In this document: positions 17,456 to 26,855 of the stretch, piece by piece
Layout of the letters: each line of letters begins with the position of its first letter
How positions within the stretch are numbered: position 1 is the first letter of the stretch
NCBI GenBank assembly: GCA_910579805.1
Contig: CAJTWM010000027.1
Location: 1-48,359, forward strand
Direction of reading: 5' to 3'
Source: an uncultured Lachnospiraceae bacterium
GTDB lineage: Bacteria; Bacillota; Clostridia; Lachnospirales; Lachnospiraceae
Length of the DNA stretch: 48,359 bases
The notes under the pieces: generated by a model
The model's database searches: none
The model's input: only the letters and a program-made list of their open reading frames with translations
Told to the model about the DNA's origin: nothing
Made by a program: the position numbers and the translations under genes

Positions 17456-20020
17456 ATGAATAGTAAGAAAATAAATAATTTTTTGCTCCGCAGTATAGTA
17501 TGCCTTATTTTTGTTTGTATTGTGGTGTTTACGGCGTTGACTTTTTTTATGAGCGCAAAGACGAACGAATCCGTTGAAGAGATCAATAAGGTATATATGT
17601 CGGAGATCAACGTGCAGCTACAGCAGAAATTTACGTCGATCATCGATCTGCGCCTGTCTCAGGTGAAGGGGGTGATCAGGCGTACCGTACCTCAGGATCA
17701 GCACTTTGACGAAGAAATGTTAAATGAGCTCAGGACAAGTGCGGAGGTCAGAGATTTTGTTTATTTAGGATTTTATACGCAGGACGGCAGACTGGAGAAG
17801 ATTTATGGCGAAAATGTAGACAGCGATGCCAGCGGCGATATCCTTGCCTCATTACAAAAAGACGGAAATATTGTCGATCAGGGGGTCGGTGAGTTTGGAG
17901 AAAAGATTCTCTTACTCGGATGCAGGGCGGAATATCCGATGGCGGATGGTGGACACAGCGTTGCCCTTGTAGCGGGAATTGAGATGGAAGAACTGAATGA
18001 CGCGCTTTTTCTATATGAGCAGAATGCTATCGTATATACGCATATCATAGACTCGGAAGGAAGATTTGTGATACGGAACTCAGATGCATACCGGGAGAGT
18101 TATTTCGAACGTATCGTAGAGGAAGTCGGAGTCAGTCAAGGGAAAAATGCGGAAGTGTATGTACATGAACTGCAGGACGCCATGAATAAAGGCAGCGATT
18201 ATTACATGATACTGCCGGTCAACGGTGAACACAGGCAGGTATTTTGTTCCGCCCTTAGCGAAAATACCAATTGGTATCTGATCACGATCATGTCGCAGAA
18301 CGTTATGGACAATCTGGTTACAAGGCTGGATAAAATGCGTCTTACGTCTATGTTTGCCAGCTTAGGGACAATTATGTTCGTTATGATTCTTATTTTCGTG
18401 CGGTATTTTCATTTGTCCAGAGAGCAGATGCTTGCGATTGAAAAAGCAAGGCAGGAGGCTATGGAGGCAAATAAGGCGAAGAGCCAGTTCCTGTCCAGTA
18501 TGAGCCACGATATCCGCACGCCTATGAACGCTATTGTAGGTATGACGGAGATCGCGTTAAAGAATATTCAGGAGTCCGAGAGAGTGGAAGACTGTCTGAG
18601 GAAGGTTAAATTATCCAGTAAGCATTTGCTTGGCCTGATCAATGATGTTCTGGATATGTCAAAGATCGAGAGCGGTAAGATGACGTTGAATATCAATCAG
18701 GTATCTTTGCGTGAAACGATGGATGATATCGTCAATATTATCCAGCCGCAGATCAAGTCTAAAGCGCAGTATTTTGATATTTTTATCAACGATATAAAAG
18801 TGGAGGAGGTATATTGCGACAGTACCCGTTTGAATCAGGTGCTGCTCAATATTCTTTCCAATGCCGTTAAGTATACTTCTGACGGAGGAACCATCCATGT
18901 ACATTTGTATCAGGAAGATTCTCCACGGGGGAATGACTATATTAGAACCCACTTTATCATAAAAGATAACGGAATCGGAATGACGGAAGAATTCCAAGGG
19001 AAGATTTTCGATACCTTTACGAGGGAAGATACGGAAAGAACTTCCAAAATCATGGGTACCGGCCTTGGAATGGCGATTACGAAGCGGATCGTGGACTTGA
19101 TGGAAGGGACGATTGAGCTGACGAGCGCAGTGAATAAGGGAAGTACATTCAGTGTGATACTGGATATGAAAAAGGCGGAGATCAAAGAAGAGGAAATGAA
19201 ACTGCCGCCATGGAATATACTGGTAGTGGATGATAACGCAATGCTTTGCGAGAGCGCCGCTTATAATTTAAATAAGCTGGGAACGAACACGGAATGGACG
19301 ATAGACAGCAGAGAAGCTATTTCTATGATCAAGGAGAGGCATGAACGGAACGAGGATTACCATTTCGTTTTGATAGACTGGAAGATGCCGAATATGGACG
19401 GACTTCAAACGATTCATGAGATCAGGAAACTTACGGGCGGGGATATTCCTATTTTCCTGATTTCTGCCTATGATTGGAGCGATATCGAGGAAGAAGTAAC
19501 GGAAACGAATATCGAAGGTTTTATTTCGAAACCTTTGTTTAAATCTACTCTGTATTCCTGTTTACGGAGATATGTACAGGTGGACGGCGACGACAGCAGG
19601 GCACTGCAGTCGGAGGTAGAGCAGGAGGAGGAGATCGATTTTACAGGTAAGCGTATCCTTTTGGCGGAAGATATTGAGATCAATTGGGAGATCGCAAACG
19701 AGATCCTTTCCAGCGTCGGCATGGAGCTGGAACATGCGGAGAACGGAAAAATCTGTGTAGAGATGTTTGAACGGTCTGAGCTGGGTTATTACGATGCTAT
19801 CCTGATGGATATCCGTATGCCTATCATGAACGGTTATGACGCCACGGAAGCAATCCGGGCTTTGGAGCGTGCAGATAAGGGTCTGCCTATTATCGCAATG
19901 ACTGCAGACGCTTTTTCGGATGACGTACAGCATTCTTTGGATGTGGGAATGAACGCCCATATAGCAAAACCGTTGGATGTGAAAGAGCTTATGCGTATTT
20001 TAGGCCAGTATTTAAAGTAA
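17456..20020 (+). CDS. Membrane hybrid histidine kinase with two receiver domains
   Basis: An 854-residue sensor. TM1 lies at about 9-32 and TM2 at about 295-317, enclosing an outside sensor domain of some 260 residues that looks like a Cache-type domain. There is no HAMP. A short coiled coil leads to HisKA (SSMSHDIRTPMNAIVG) and an ATPase domain (NILSNAVKYT, DNGIGM, GTGLGMAITKRIV). Receiver 1 (VVDDNAML, Asp in LIDWKMPNMDG) and receiver 2 (LLAEDIEIN, Asp in LMDIRMPIMNG) both keep their phosphorylation sites and Lys. No Hpt domain is fused, so phosphate would leave through a separate Hpt protein, such as that at 5160. Confidence 0.92.
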   Translation: MNSKKINNFLLRSIVCLIFVCIVVFTALTFFMSAKTNESVEEINKVYMSEINVQLQQKFTSIIDLRLSQVKGVIRRTVPQDQHFDEEMLNELRTSAEVRDFVYLGFYTQDGRLEKIYGENVDSDASGDILASLQKDGNIVDQGVGEFGEKILLLGCRAEYPMADGGHSVALVAGIEMEELNDALFLYEQNAIVYTHIIDSEGRFVIRNSDAYRESYFERIVEEVGVSQGKNAEVYVHELQDAMNKGSDYYMILPVNGEHRQVFCSALSENTNWYLITIMSQNVMDNLVTRLDKMRLTSMFASLGTIMFVMILIFVRYFHLSREQMLAIEKARQEAMEANKAKSQFLSSMSHDIRTPMNAIVGMTEIALKNIQESERVEDCLRKVKLSSKHLLGLINDVLDMSKIESGKMTLNINQVSLRETMDDIVNIIQPQIKSKAQYFDIFINDIKVEEVYCDSTRLNQVLLNILSNAVKYTSDGGTIHVHLYQEDSPRGNDYIRTHFIIKDNGIGMTEEFQGKIFDTFTREDTERTSKIMGTGLGMAITKRIVDLMEGTIELTSAVNKGSTFSVILDMKKAEIKEEEMKLPPWNILVVDDNAMLCESAAYNLNKLGTNTEWTIDSREAISMIKERHERNEDYHFVLIDWKMPNMDGLQTIHEIRKLTGGDIPIFLISAYDWSDIEEEVTETNIEGFISKPLFKSTLYSCLRRYVQVDGDDSRALQSEVEQEEEIDFTGKRILLAEDIEINWEIANEILSSVGMELEHAENGKICVEMFERSELGYYDAILMDIRMPIMNGYDATEAIRALERADKGLPIIAMTADAFSDDVQHSLDVGMNAHIAKPLDVKELMRILGQYLK

Positions 20021-20260
20021 GATGCGGTTCGTAAGATTGAGATATAAAGAAGCGCCTCGATGATGAAGTATGTCCCATTCCTTGTCTGGATACCATGAAA
20101 ATACATATATGTCTTTTGATTGATTTGATTATGGAATAAGACAAGTTTCTGTTTATAGAATCGTTAAGCGGCTGCAGATTATGTGATTTTCATAGAATTG
20201 CTTTATATATTAAATTATGCACAGGGAACACTTTTCTGAAAAGGGAAAAAGATAATAAAA

Positions 20261-20324
20261 AAGAGAGCTGCGCACCGGAACCGGTCCGTTTTGTGGACAG
20301 GTTCCGGTGCGGCGGCTCTTTTTA
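20261..20324. terminator. Bidirectional terminator between convergent genes
   Basis: A long stem around CACCGGAACC / GGTTCCGGTG, extended by AGAGCYGC pairing, is flanked by A-runs on the left and T-runs on the right. It can stop the hybrid kinase transcript and the opposing galactanase transcript. Nothing else is seen in the 374-bp gap 20021-20394. Confidence 0.85.
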
Positions 20325-20394
20325 TGTGCCGGATGTCATGCATGGATCAGCCGGTTTCAATAAGCAGATAAGCAGCAGATAGACAAAGCTTTAT

Positions 20395-22497
20395 TTACTG
20401 GACAATATTCAATGTAAAGTCGTCTACCGTTCCCCAACTCTTCGCATTGCATTTCATTCGGACGCCGATGGTCAAAGTACCGTCGGTTACCGAAATACCG
20501 TCGATTTTTGGCGTCTGCCAGTTGGCATAACCGTCCATCCTGAAGGACGCGGTCAACTCTTCTCCGTTTACGACAGTATAAAGCTCTAAAGAAGCAGTAT
20601 CGTCCATATCTCCGCCCTGTGCAAAAGTAGAAAGCTGATAGGTACCGTTTGGAAGATCTGTGATAGTCTGCTCTATCGCAAAATCCATGTCGGATTCTGA
20701 CCAGAAATGGAAAGCATAAGCGCCGCTGTGGGCATCCGCTTCTTTTTCCTGAAAATCCGTGGGATCAGAACTTCCTTCATAAGTGATGTTCCACATGGAA
20801 GTATCACTGTCTTCAAAGCTTGGATTTACCACATAATTGAGAAGATCTACCGTAAGATCACAGGTCAGTTCCGTTCCGTCTTCTAAAGTACCGTTAACGA
20901 CGTATTCGCCGGCCACAGAGGTATCGATGGCTGCAAGTTCGTTCTCGTCCCATGTAACGGGCAGGTCTTTATTTAAAGAGCGGTCGTTATATATCACGCT
21001 TACACTTTCAGGTAAAACGAGATCGGCGCCAACGTTACAGTTTACGGAAGGCGTCGGAATGTAATCGATGGCAGGTTCCGTTACGGTGCCGTATTTTAAA
21101 TATTTAAATGTGTTCAGAGAAGCAAGTGGATGGCCTGTAAAGTCGAACAATGCCTGATTGTCCCAAGAAGATCCGCCGTAATATTTTCCTGCGTCTTTCG
21201 GATCATAAGCGGAGGCGTAACTGCTTGCCCATCCGCTGCCGTAAGTTTCCCAAAGCTTTTGGTTTTCCGAAAGAGTGTCCGGGCTGCCTACGGGAATCCA
21301 TGTACCTTCCCAATAAAATACGCCTAGCGCCTTGGAATCGTTGGCGATGGCGCAGACATCGCGCAGGGCGGCTGCCTGACTTTGGACGGATGCGGTATAA
21401 CCCTCGATCAGATCCGCTTCGCCTACGCTGTTGCCGATGCCGTCTCCTTCTTCTAAAGTATAGCAATAAGAAGTTTCAGCGATCAGCGTTTCTTTTTTAT
21501 AATTGTTTCTGATATTATCCATTACTTTTTGCAGATTTTCAAATGTACCGTGCCAAAACGGATAATAGGAGAGAGCGAAAATGTCATAATCTACGCCGTA
21601 TTGTTCCATTTGGGACAGAATCCTGTCAATACCGTCATAATCGCTGGCGTCCGTAAAGTGGAGCGCGACTTTGATGTCTTTTTCGTAAATATTTGAAATC
21701 TCTCTGATCGCGCGGCTGCCTCCGTTCATAAGGAGAGCCATATTCTCGAAAGAAGTTTCTCCGGACATACCGTTATTGGTCTCGTTGCCGACCTGCACCA
21801 TGGAGACGTCGACGCCGGCATTTAAAAGTCTGGCAAGACTTTCTTTGGTAAATTCATAGAGGGCGTTTTCCTTTTCTTCAACGCTCATTCCTTCCCATGC
21901 CTTCGGACACATTTGCTTTGCAGGGTCGGCCCAAAAATCTGAATAATGGAAATCGATGCAGACTTTCATACCATATTGCGTGGCGCGCTTTCCAAGGGCG
22001 ACCGCTGTTTCTACGTCGTTGTTCCCGCCGCCGTAACCGTTTCCGTTTTCATCATAAGGATCGTTCCATACGCGGATGCGGATGTAGTTGACGCCGCTTT
22101 CGGCAAGGGTTTTGAAAACATCCTGTTCTTCGCCCGCTTCATTATAATATTTGACGCCGCTGTTTTCATTGGCAAGTACTGCGGAGGCATCCATTCCTCT
22201 GATAAAATCATCGGAAATGTCGGGGATGGGTTCTACATATATGGCAGATTCTTCCGCCTGGGAAGGCAGATCGAAGTGCATGGCTTCAATCGTTTCTACC
22301 TGAGGGACGATCGTTTCCTCTCCGGCGTTTTCACCGTTCCCTTCGGAGTCCTGTTCAGATGCCGGAGAGGAAGGGGGCTCCGATACGGTGCCGGTATCTG
22401 TATTGGAAGTATCGGCAGTTCCGCAGGAAATGCAGGAAAAGGATAGTAAAGAAACGCCTATTAGGCAAAAATACTTTTTAAGTTGAAAAAACTTCAT
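20395..22497 (-). CDS. ganB: Surface endo-beta-1,4-galactanase, GH53 with Ig-like and CBM-like domains
   Basis: This 700-residue protein has an N-terminal signal with a cysteine at about 25 (ISC-GT), probably a lipoprotein site although the lipobox is not ideal. A Ser/Glu-rich linker follows. The GH53 domain spans about 95-470: acid/base Glu in VQVGNETNNG (about 236) and nucleophile Glu in LIAETSY (about 341). Next are an Ig-like module of the Big_4 type (about 480-548) and a C-terminal beta-sandwich (about 550-700, NPSFEDSDTSMWN) that resembles the galactan-binding CBM61. It cuts pectic beta-1,4-galactan at the cell surface. GGAGG lies 6 nt before the ATG. It is divergent from the importer genes, and both sides carry the same operator. 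Confidence 0.92.
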   Translation of the reverse strand: MKFFQLKKYFCLIGVSLLSFSCISCGTADTSNTDTGTVSEPPSSPASEQDSEGNGENAGEETIVPQVETIEAMHFDLPSQAEESAIYVEPIPDISDDFIRGMDASAVLANENSGVKYYNEAGEEQDVFKTLAESGVNYIRIRVWNDPYDENGNGYGGGNNDVETAVALGKRATQYGMKVCIDFHYSDFWADPAKQMCPKAWEGMSVEEKENALYEFTKESLARLLNAGVDVSMVQVGNETNNGMSGETSFENMALLMNGGSRAIREISNIYEKDIKVALHFTDASDYDGIDRILSQMEQYGVDYDIFALSYYPFWHGTFENLQKVMDNIRNNYKKETLIAETSYCYTLEEGDGIGNSVGEADLIEGYTASVQSQAAALRDVCAIANDSKALGVFYWEGTWIPVGSPDTLSENQKLWETYGSGWASSYASAYDPKDAGKYYGGSSWDNQALFDFTGHPLASLNTFKYLKYGTVTEPAIDYIPTPSVNCNVGADLVLPESVSVIYNDRSLNKDLPVTWDENELAAIDTSVAGEYVVNGTLEDGTELTCDLTVDLLNYVVNPSFEDSDTSMWNITYEGSSDPTDFQEKEADAHSGAYAFHFWSESDMDFAIEQTITDLPNGTYQLSTFAQGGDMDDTASLELYTVVNGEELTASFRMDGYANWQTPKIDGISVTDGTLTIGVRMKCNAKSWGTVDDFTLNIVQ

Positions 22498-22592
22498 AAA
22501 AATCCTCCAATATGCTTAAATTAAAGCAAATTCACAAACAGTTTTTACTAAAAATTACGAAATCAATGCTTGAATTACTGTAAATATAATAT

Positions 22593-22609
22593 GGACAAAC
22601 GGTTGCGCA
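22593..22609 (-). promoter_or_regulatory. LacI-family operator at the galactanase promoter
   Basis: The 17-mer GGACAAACGGTTGCGCA has the pseudo-palindromic core CAAxCGxTTG of LacI/GalR operators. It differs by one base from the site at 22834. It lies directly after the -10 box (about +1 to +17), where a bound repressor would block initiation. Confidence 0.72.
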
Positions 22610-22615
22610 TGGTGT

Positions 22616-22644
22616 ATTATAACATAGGATTTCCTCATTGTAAA
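22616..22644 (-). promoter_or_regulatory. SigA promoter for the GH53 galactanase
   Basis: On the minus strand, TTTACA (22644-22639), 17 bp, TATAAT (22621-22616). The operator at 22593-22609 sits just downstream. The 432-bp gap 22498-22929 holds two divergent promoters and two operators and no gene. Confidence 0.8.
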
Positions 22645-22795
22645 TAAAATTATTTCCCGAAAAAAAGCGCGGAAAATGTCAGAAAAAGGGCTGAAACGTG
22701 GGAAAAACCGCAGGTTTAAAGTAAAAAAATCATGGAATTAAGAGAATTATAAAAAATGCACAAAAATGTATACTGTCGCTCGTAAAAAATACACA

Positions 22796-22824
22796 TTGAC
22801 AATAAGACGTAAAATTGGTATCCT
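22796..22824 (+). promoter_or_regulatory. SigA promoter for the galacto-oligosaccharide importer
   Basis: TTGACA (22796-22801), 17 bp, TATCCT (22819-22824). It predicts a start near 22831 and a leader of about 100 nt. Confidence 0.72.
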
Positions 22825-22833
22825 CAATACTAA

Positions 22834-22850
22834 GGACAAACGATTGCGCA
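22834..22850 (+). promoter_or_regulatory. LacI-family operator at the importer promoter
   Basis: GGACAAACGATTGCGCA, matching 16 of 17 bases of the site at 22593 and placed equally close after the -10 box. The pair implies one repressor for the surface enzyme and the importer. The repressor gene is not in this window. Confidence 0.72.
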
Positions 22851-22929
22851 ACTAAATCGAATGTCCCAAAGTAAGAGTAAGGCGGTTTTTAAACTGCCCA
22901 CATCTAAAAAAAGGGAGGAAAACAACAAA

Positions 22930-24288
22930 ATGAAGAAAAAAGTATTATCAACTCTTCTTGCAGCAGCAATGGTATTTTCATTGACTGCCTGCGGCGGCAA
23001 GGACGAAGGAACTGCCGACAACACGAACAACACACCCGCTTCTCAGGAAGCACCTGCTGAAAACAACGATGCAGAAGCACCTGCTGAAAGCAACGATGCG
23101 GAAGCTCCTGCAGATGCAGAAGCGCCTGCCGACATCGATTACGGCTCAGGCACGATTACAATCTGGGTTGCTGAGAACGTAGTAGATTTTACACAGACAA
23201 AATGTACGGAGTTCTTTGAGGCAAATCCGGCTATGGCAGGTTACACCGTTACGGTTGAGCCGGTTGGTGAAGGTGATGCGGCAGGTAACATGATCACTGA
23301 CGTAGAAGGCGGAGCAGATATTTTCGGTTTCGCACAGGATCAGATCACACGTCTTGTTTCTTCAGGAGCTCTTTGCCCGGTAGTAGGCGACAATGCAAGC
23401 TTTGTTGATACACAGAACGATGCTGGTGCAGCCAGCGCAGCAAAAGTTGGCGATATGACTTATGCATATCCGATGACTTCTGATAACGGTTACTTCTTAT
23501 ACTATGATAAGAGCGTTGTAACGGATCCTACTTCTTTAGAGAAGATCGTTGCAGACTGCGAAGCAGCAGGCAAGAGCTTTTATTTCGAAATCAATTCCGG
23601 ATGGTATCAGCCGGCATTCTTCTTTGCAACAGGCTGTACTTTGACTTATGACACGGATGACAACGGTAACTTTACGGCTTGCAATATTGACTATGCATCT
23701 GACAAAGGTTTAGTTGCACTGAAAGAGATTACTGAATTTCAGTCTTCTTCAGCGTTCCAAAACGGTTCTAACGCTTCGAATGCAACCAACTTTGCAGCTA
23801 TCGTAAGCGGAACTTGGGATGCTGACGTAATAAAAGGCGTATTCGGAGACAATTATGCATGTGCTAAACTTCCTTCTTTCGAAGGTTCTGACGGAAATAC
23901 TTATCAGTTGAGCGGCTTCGGCGGATTCAAATTATTAGGTATCAAACCGCAGACAGATGAAGGTAAATTAGCAGTATGCCACGCACTTGCACAGTTCTTA
24001 ACAAACACAGATACGCAGCTTGCTCGTTATCAGGCAGTAGCTTGGGGTCCTTCTAACTTAACGGCACAGCAGGATGCAGCAGTTCAGGCAGACGAAGCTT
24101 TATCCGCACTTGCTGAGCAGCTTGCTAACACGATTCCTCAGGGCAACTATCCTGGAGATTACTGGACATTGGCAACAGCTCTTGGCGATGACGTAATCGC
24201 AGGTACATTAAGCACTTCCAGCAGCGATGAAGACTTAATGACAGCGCTTGAGAACTTCCAGCAGACTTGCATTTCTTATGCACAGTAA
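22930..24288 (+). CDS. ganS: Sugar-binding lipoprotein of a CUT1 ABC importer (galacto-oligosaccharides)
   Basis: A 452-residue lipoprotein. The signal peptide ends in the lipobox SLTAC-GG, and a spacer rich in Ala, Glu and Pro with repeats of the type NDAEAPAES follows. The mature part is a MalE-type solute-binding protein (GTITIWVAENVVDF, ADIFGFAQDQITRLVSSGALCPV, the YPMTSDNGYFLYYDK segment). GGGAGG lies 11 nt before the ATG at 22930; the frame is open further upstream but the operator lies there. Neighbouring GH53 genes point to galacto-oligosaccharides as cargo. A stem-loop after the stop (24305) probably allows more of this protein than of the permeases. Confidence 0.88.
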   Translation: MKKKVLSTLLAAAMVFSLTACGGKDEGTADNTNNTPASQEAPAENNDAEAPAESNDAEAPADAEAPADIDYGSGTITIWVAENVVDFTQTKCTEFFEANPAMAGYTVTVEPVGEGDAAGNMITDVEGGADIFGFAQDQITRLVSSGALCPVVGDNASFVDTQNDAGAASAAKVGDMTYAYPMTSDNGYFLYYDKSVVTDPTSLEKIVADCEAAGKSFYFEINSGWYQPAFFFATGCTLTYDTDDNGNFTACNIDYASDKGLVALKEITEFQSSSAFQNGSNASNATNFAAIVSGTWDADVIKGVFGDNYACAKLPSFEGSDGNTYQLSGFGGFKLLGIKPQTDEGKLAVCHALAQFLTNTDTQLARYQAVAWGPSNLTAQQDAAVQADEALSALAEQLANTIPQGNYPGDYWTLATALGDDVIAGTLSTSSSDEDLMTALENFQQTCISYAQ

Positions 24289-24304
24289 TTTGATTTGATA
24301 GTTT

Positions 24305-24333
24305 TAGCCGGCAGAGAGTAATCTCTGTCCGGC
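24305..24333 (+). terminator. Stem-loop between binding protein and permease genes
   Basis: TAGCCGG-CAGAGA pairs with TCTCTG-T-CCGGCTA around a short loop with one bulge, followed by only a weak T stretch. It looks like an attenuator or an RNA-stabilising hairpin inside the importer operon. Confidence 0.55.
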
Positions 24334-24396
24334 TATTCTATAAGGGGAAACGTTTCCCGCATCAATATGTCAAACACAATCGGGAGGGATTTGGAT

Positions 24397-25827
24397 ATGG
24401 GAAAAAATGCTAACTCCGATGGCGTAAAGAAAAAAGAACAGAGTTCAGTCGGAAAATTTTTTAGTTGGCTCGGAAATGATTTAAAAGAAATTGTCCTGAC
24501 ATTTACGGAAGGGGACTGGAAGTCCCGCGTCTCGTATCTGATCATGGGGTTTGGGCCGATCATGCGTAAGCAGTTTTTACGCGGCTTTGCATTTTTGGCA
24601 ATGGAAGTATTGTTTGTACTTTATATGGTTGGGTTCGGATGGCATTATTTGAAAGATGTCGGTACATTAGGAACTGTAGCGAGAGTTTTGAATGATAACG
24701 GAACTTATACTTATAATGACGACAGTTTCCTTATTCTATTGTATAGTATTTTAACGATTATTGTTATTTTGGCGTTCATTCTGGTATGGAGGATGAATCT
24801 GAGAGAAAACAGAAACGAAGAGAAACTTTTAAAGGATGGGAAACCGTTCCCAACAGTGAAACAGGATCTGCATTCGCTTTTGGATTCTAATTTTGATAAG
24901 ACATTATTGACGCTACCGGTATTAGGTATATTTATCTTTACAGTATTGCCGATTATCTTTATGATCTGCGTTGCATTTACCGATTATGATAAGAATCATC
25001 AGCCGCCTACGAACTTATTCTCGTGGGTAGGGTTGGAGAACTTTAAGAATCTGTTTACGTTTGGTTCTACTACCGCAGGTGCGTCGACCTTTGGTTCTAC
25101 TTTTTTAATTGTACTTTCGTGGACATTGATATGGGCATTCTTTGCAACATTTTTAACCTATTTCTGTGGTATGGGTGTTGCAATTATGATAAATAAAAAG
25201 GGAATTAAATTCAAGAAGCTTTGGAGAACGATCTTGGTTATGACCATTGCCGTTCCGCAGTTCGTTTCCCTGTTGTATGTAGGTAAGATGTTTGCAAACG
25301 ATGGTTTGATCAATTCTTATCTGATGAAATGGGGGTGGATCAGCGAAAGAATTCCGTTCTGGTCGGATCCGGTTCTTTCCAAGATAGCGATCATCGTGGT
25401 AAACCTTTGGGTTGGTATTCCTTATACCATGCTGATCATGACGGGACTTTTGATGAATATTCCAGAGGATCTGTACGAAAGTGCAAGGATTGACGGCGCA
25501 AACGGCCTCCAGATGTTCAAGAGTATCACGCTCCCTTATATGTTCTTTGTTACAGGTCCTTTCCTGTTAACACAGTTTACGGGAAATATCAATAACTTTA
25601 ACATCATTTACCTGTTGAATCAAGGTGGGCCGACGTCGTTGGCGCTGACCAATAAAGCGGGTTACACGGATCTGTTGGTTACCTGGCTGTACAAGATGAC
25701 GGTAAACGATACGAACTACCGAATGGCGGCTGTCCTTGGTATCGCGGTATTCGTTGTGGTTGCAGGAATTTCACTGGTAGTATACAATATGCTGCCATCC
25801 GTAAAAGATGAGGAGGGATTCCAATAA
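24397..25827 (+). CDS. ganP: CUT1 ABC importer permease, MalF/GanP type
   Basis: A 476-residue membrane protein. After a charged start of about 50 residues come two extra helices (FAFLAMEVLFVLYMVGFGW, and LLYSILTIIVILAFILVW). A cytoplasmic stretch and the six-helix permease core follow. The EAA loop that docks on the ATPase is YESARIDGANGLQMFKSITLPY. The N-terminal extra helices are usual for maltose/galactan-type first permeases of Firmicutes. GGGAGGG lies 9 nt before ATG 24397; an ATG at 24367 has no site. Its stop overlaps the next start by one base (TAATG). No ATP-binding subunit is encoded nearby, so a shared MsmX-like ATPase is expected. Confidence 0.9.
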   Translation: MGKNANSDGVKKKEQSSVGKFFSWLGNDLKEIVLTFTEGDWKSRVSYLIMGFGPIMRKQFLRGFAFLAMEVLFVLYMVGFGWHYLKDVGTLGTVARVLNDNGTYTYNDDSFLILLYSILTIIVILAFILVWRMNLRENRNEEKLLKDGKPFPTVKQDLHSLLDSNFDKTLLTLPVLGIFIFTVLPIIFMICVAFTDYDKNHQPPTNLFSWVGLENFKNLFTFGSTTAGASTFGSTFLIVLSWTLIWAFFATFLTYFCGMGVAIMINKKGIKFKKLWRTILVMTIAVPQFVSLLYVGKMFANDGLINSYLMKWGWISERIPFWSDPVLSKIAIIVVNLWVGIPYTMLIMTGLLMNIPEDLYESARIDGANGLQMFKSITLPYMFFVTGPFLLTQFTGNINNFNIIYLLNQGGPTSLALTNKAGYTDLLVTWLYKMTVNDTNYRMAAVLGIAVFVVVAGISLVVYNMLPSVKDEEGFQ

Positions 25828-26687
25828 TGAAGAGTATGAAAACAAAAAGAGCTATAGGCAATGGAATTACTTATGTTTTTTTGATCGTTCTTAGTATTAT
25901 TTGGTTATTCCCCTTTGTGTGTCTGTTTTTGCAGAGTTTCCGTTCTTATAATGAAAACGGAGGGGGAATGGTAGAATATCTTCTGCCAAAGACATTTTCG
26001 CTGGACTCTTATAAGTGGCTGTTTAGCGGAGAATCGCAGTTTGTACGTTGGTATATGAATACGTTGATCATTGCGATCTTTGTATCCATTCTGCAGACGA
26101 TCGTTGTATTATGCGTCAGCTATGCGCTGTCCCGTATGCGTTTCAAAGGACGTACATTCCTGATGAGATTTTGGTTGATTTTGGGAATGTTCCCCGGATT
26201 CCTTACCATGATTTGTCTGTACTTCCTGTTAAAACAGTTTGGCCTGACACAGGAAGGCGCAATTCCCGGATTGATTTTGATCTCGGTAGCAAGTTCCGGT
26301 ATGGGATATTATGTAACGAAAGGTTATTTTGACACGATTCCGAGAGCGCTTGATGAAGCGGCGCGGATTGACGGCGCTTCCAGAGCAAGGGTGTTCTTTA
26401 CGATGATCATCCCAATGTCAAAGCCGATTATCATTTATGCGGCGTTGGTAGCTTTCATGAATCCGTGGTGCGATTATGTGTTTGCATCCTATGTTGCATT
26501 CGGTCATTCCAAGAGCTACAACGTAGCGGTGGCAATGCAGCGTTGGTTATGGACCGGCGACTATCAGGGATATTTTACAAGATTCTGTGCCGGCGGTATT
26601 TTGATAGCTATACCGGTAACCATTCTCTTTATGTGCTTGCAGAAGTACTATGTTGAAGGTGTTACAGGCGGCGCTGTTAAGGGTTAA
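25827..26687 (+). CDS. ganQ: CUT1 ABC importer permease, MalG/GanQ type
   Basis: A 286-residue second permease with six membrane helices. The EAA loop is LDEAARIDGASRARVFFTMIIP, and the C-terminus YVEGVTGGAVKG is typical of MalG-type subunits. It is translated with the preceding permease gene through the TAATG overlap, with GAGGAGGGA as ribosome binding site. A terminator follows, which ends the importer operon. Confidence 0.92.
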   Translation: MKSMKTKRAIGNGITYVFLIVLSIIWLFPFVCLFLQSFRSYNENGGGMVEYLLPKTFSLDSYKWLFSGESQFVRWYMNTLIIAIFVSILQTIVVLCVSYALSRMRFKGRTFLMRFWLILGMFPGFLTMICLYFLLKQFGLTQEGAIPGLILISVASSGMGYYVTKGYFDTIPRALDEAARIDGASRARVFFTMIIPMSKPIIIYAALVAFMNPWCDYVFASYVAFGHSKSYNVAVAMQRWLWTGDYQGYFTRFCAGGILIAIPVTILFMCLQKYYVEGVTGGAVKG

Positions 26688-26727
26688 TGTTTTCGATACC
26701 TTAATATGGAAATTAGGCAGGATAAAA

Positions 26728-26756
26728 GCGGTAGCCGTTATGACTACCGTTTTTTT
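26728..26756 (+). terminator. Terminator of the importer operon
   Basis: A 7-bp stem GCGGTAG / CTACCGT with a 9-nt loop, followed by seven T residues. Confidence 0.8.
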
Positions 26757-26798
26757 CCCCTAAAGACGTTTTATTTGATGGATTTCGATTGGTGAATA

Positions 26799-26827
26799 TT
26801 GCACTGATATTTTGTCAGCGCTATATT
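26799..26827 (+). promoter_or_regulatory. Possible promoter of the 612-residue protein
   Basis: TTGCAC (26799-26804), 17 bp, TATATT (26822-26827). The -35 box is weak. No copy of the 17-bp operator is seen here. Confidence 0.45.
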
Positions 26828-26855
26828 CGCGGATTGAGCGAGAACGGAGGTAAAA

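Noticed and set aside
22861..22929. Earlier start of the sugar-binding protein
   Set aside because: The extra residues would place 23 charged residues before the signal peptide; the lipoprotein signal begins at 22930.
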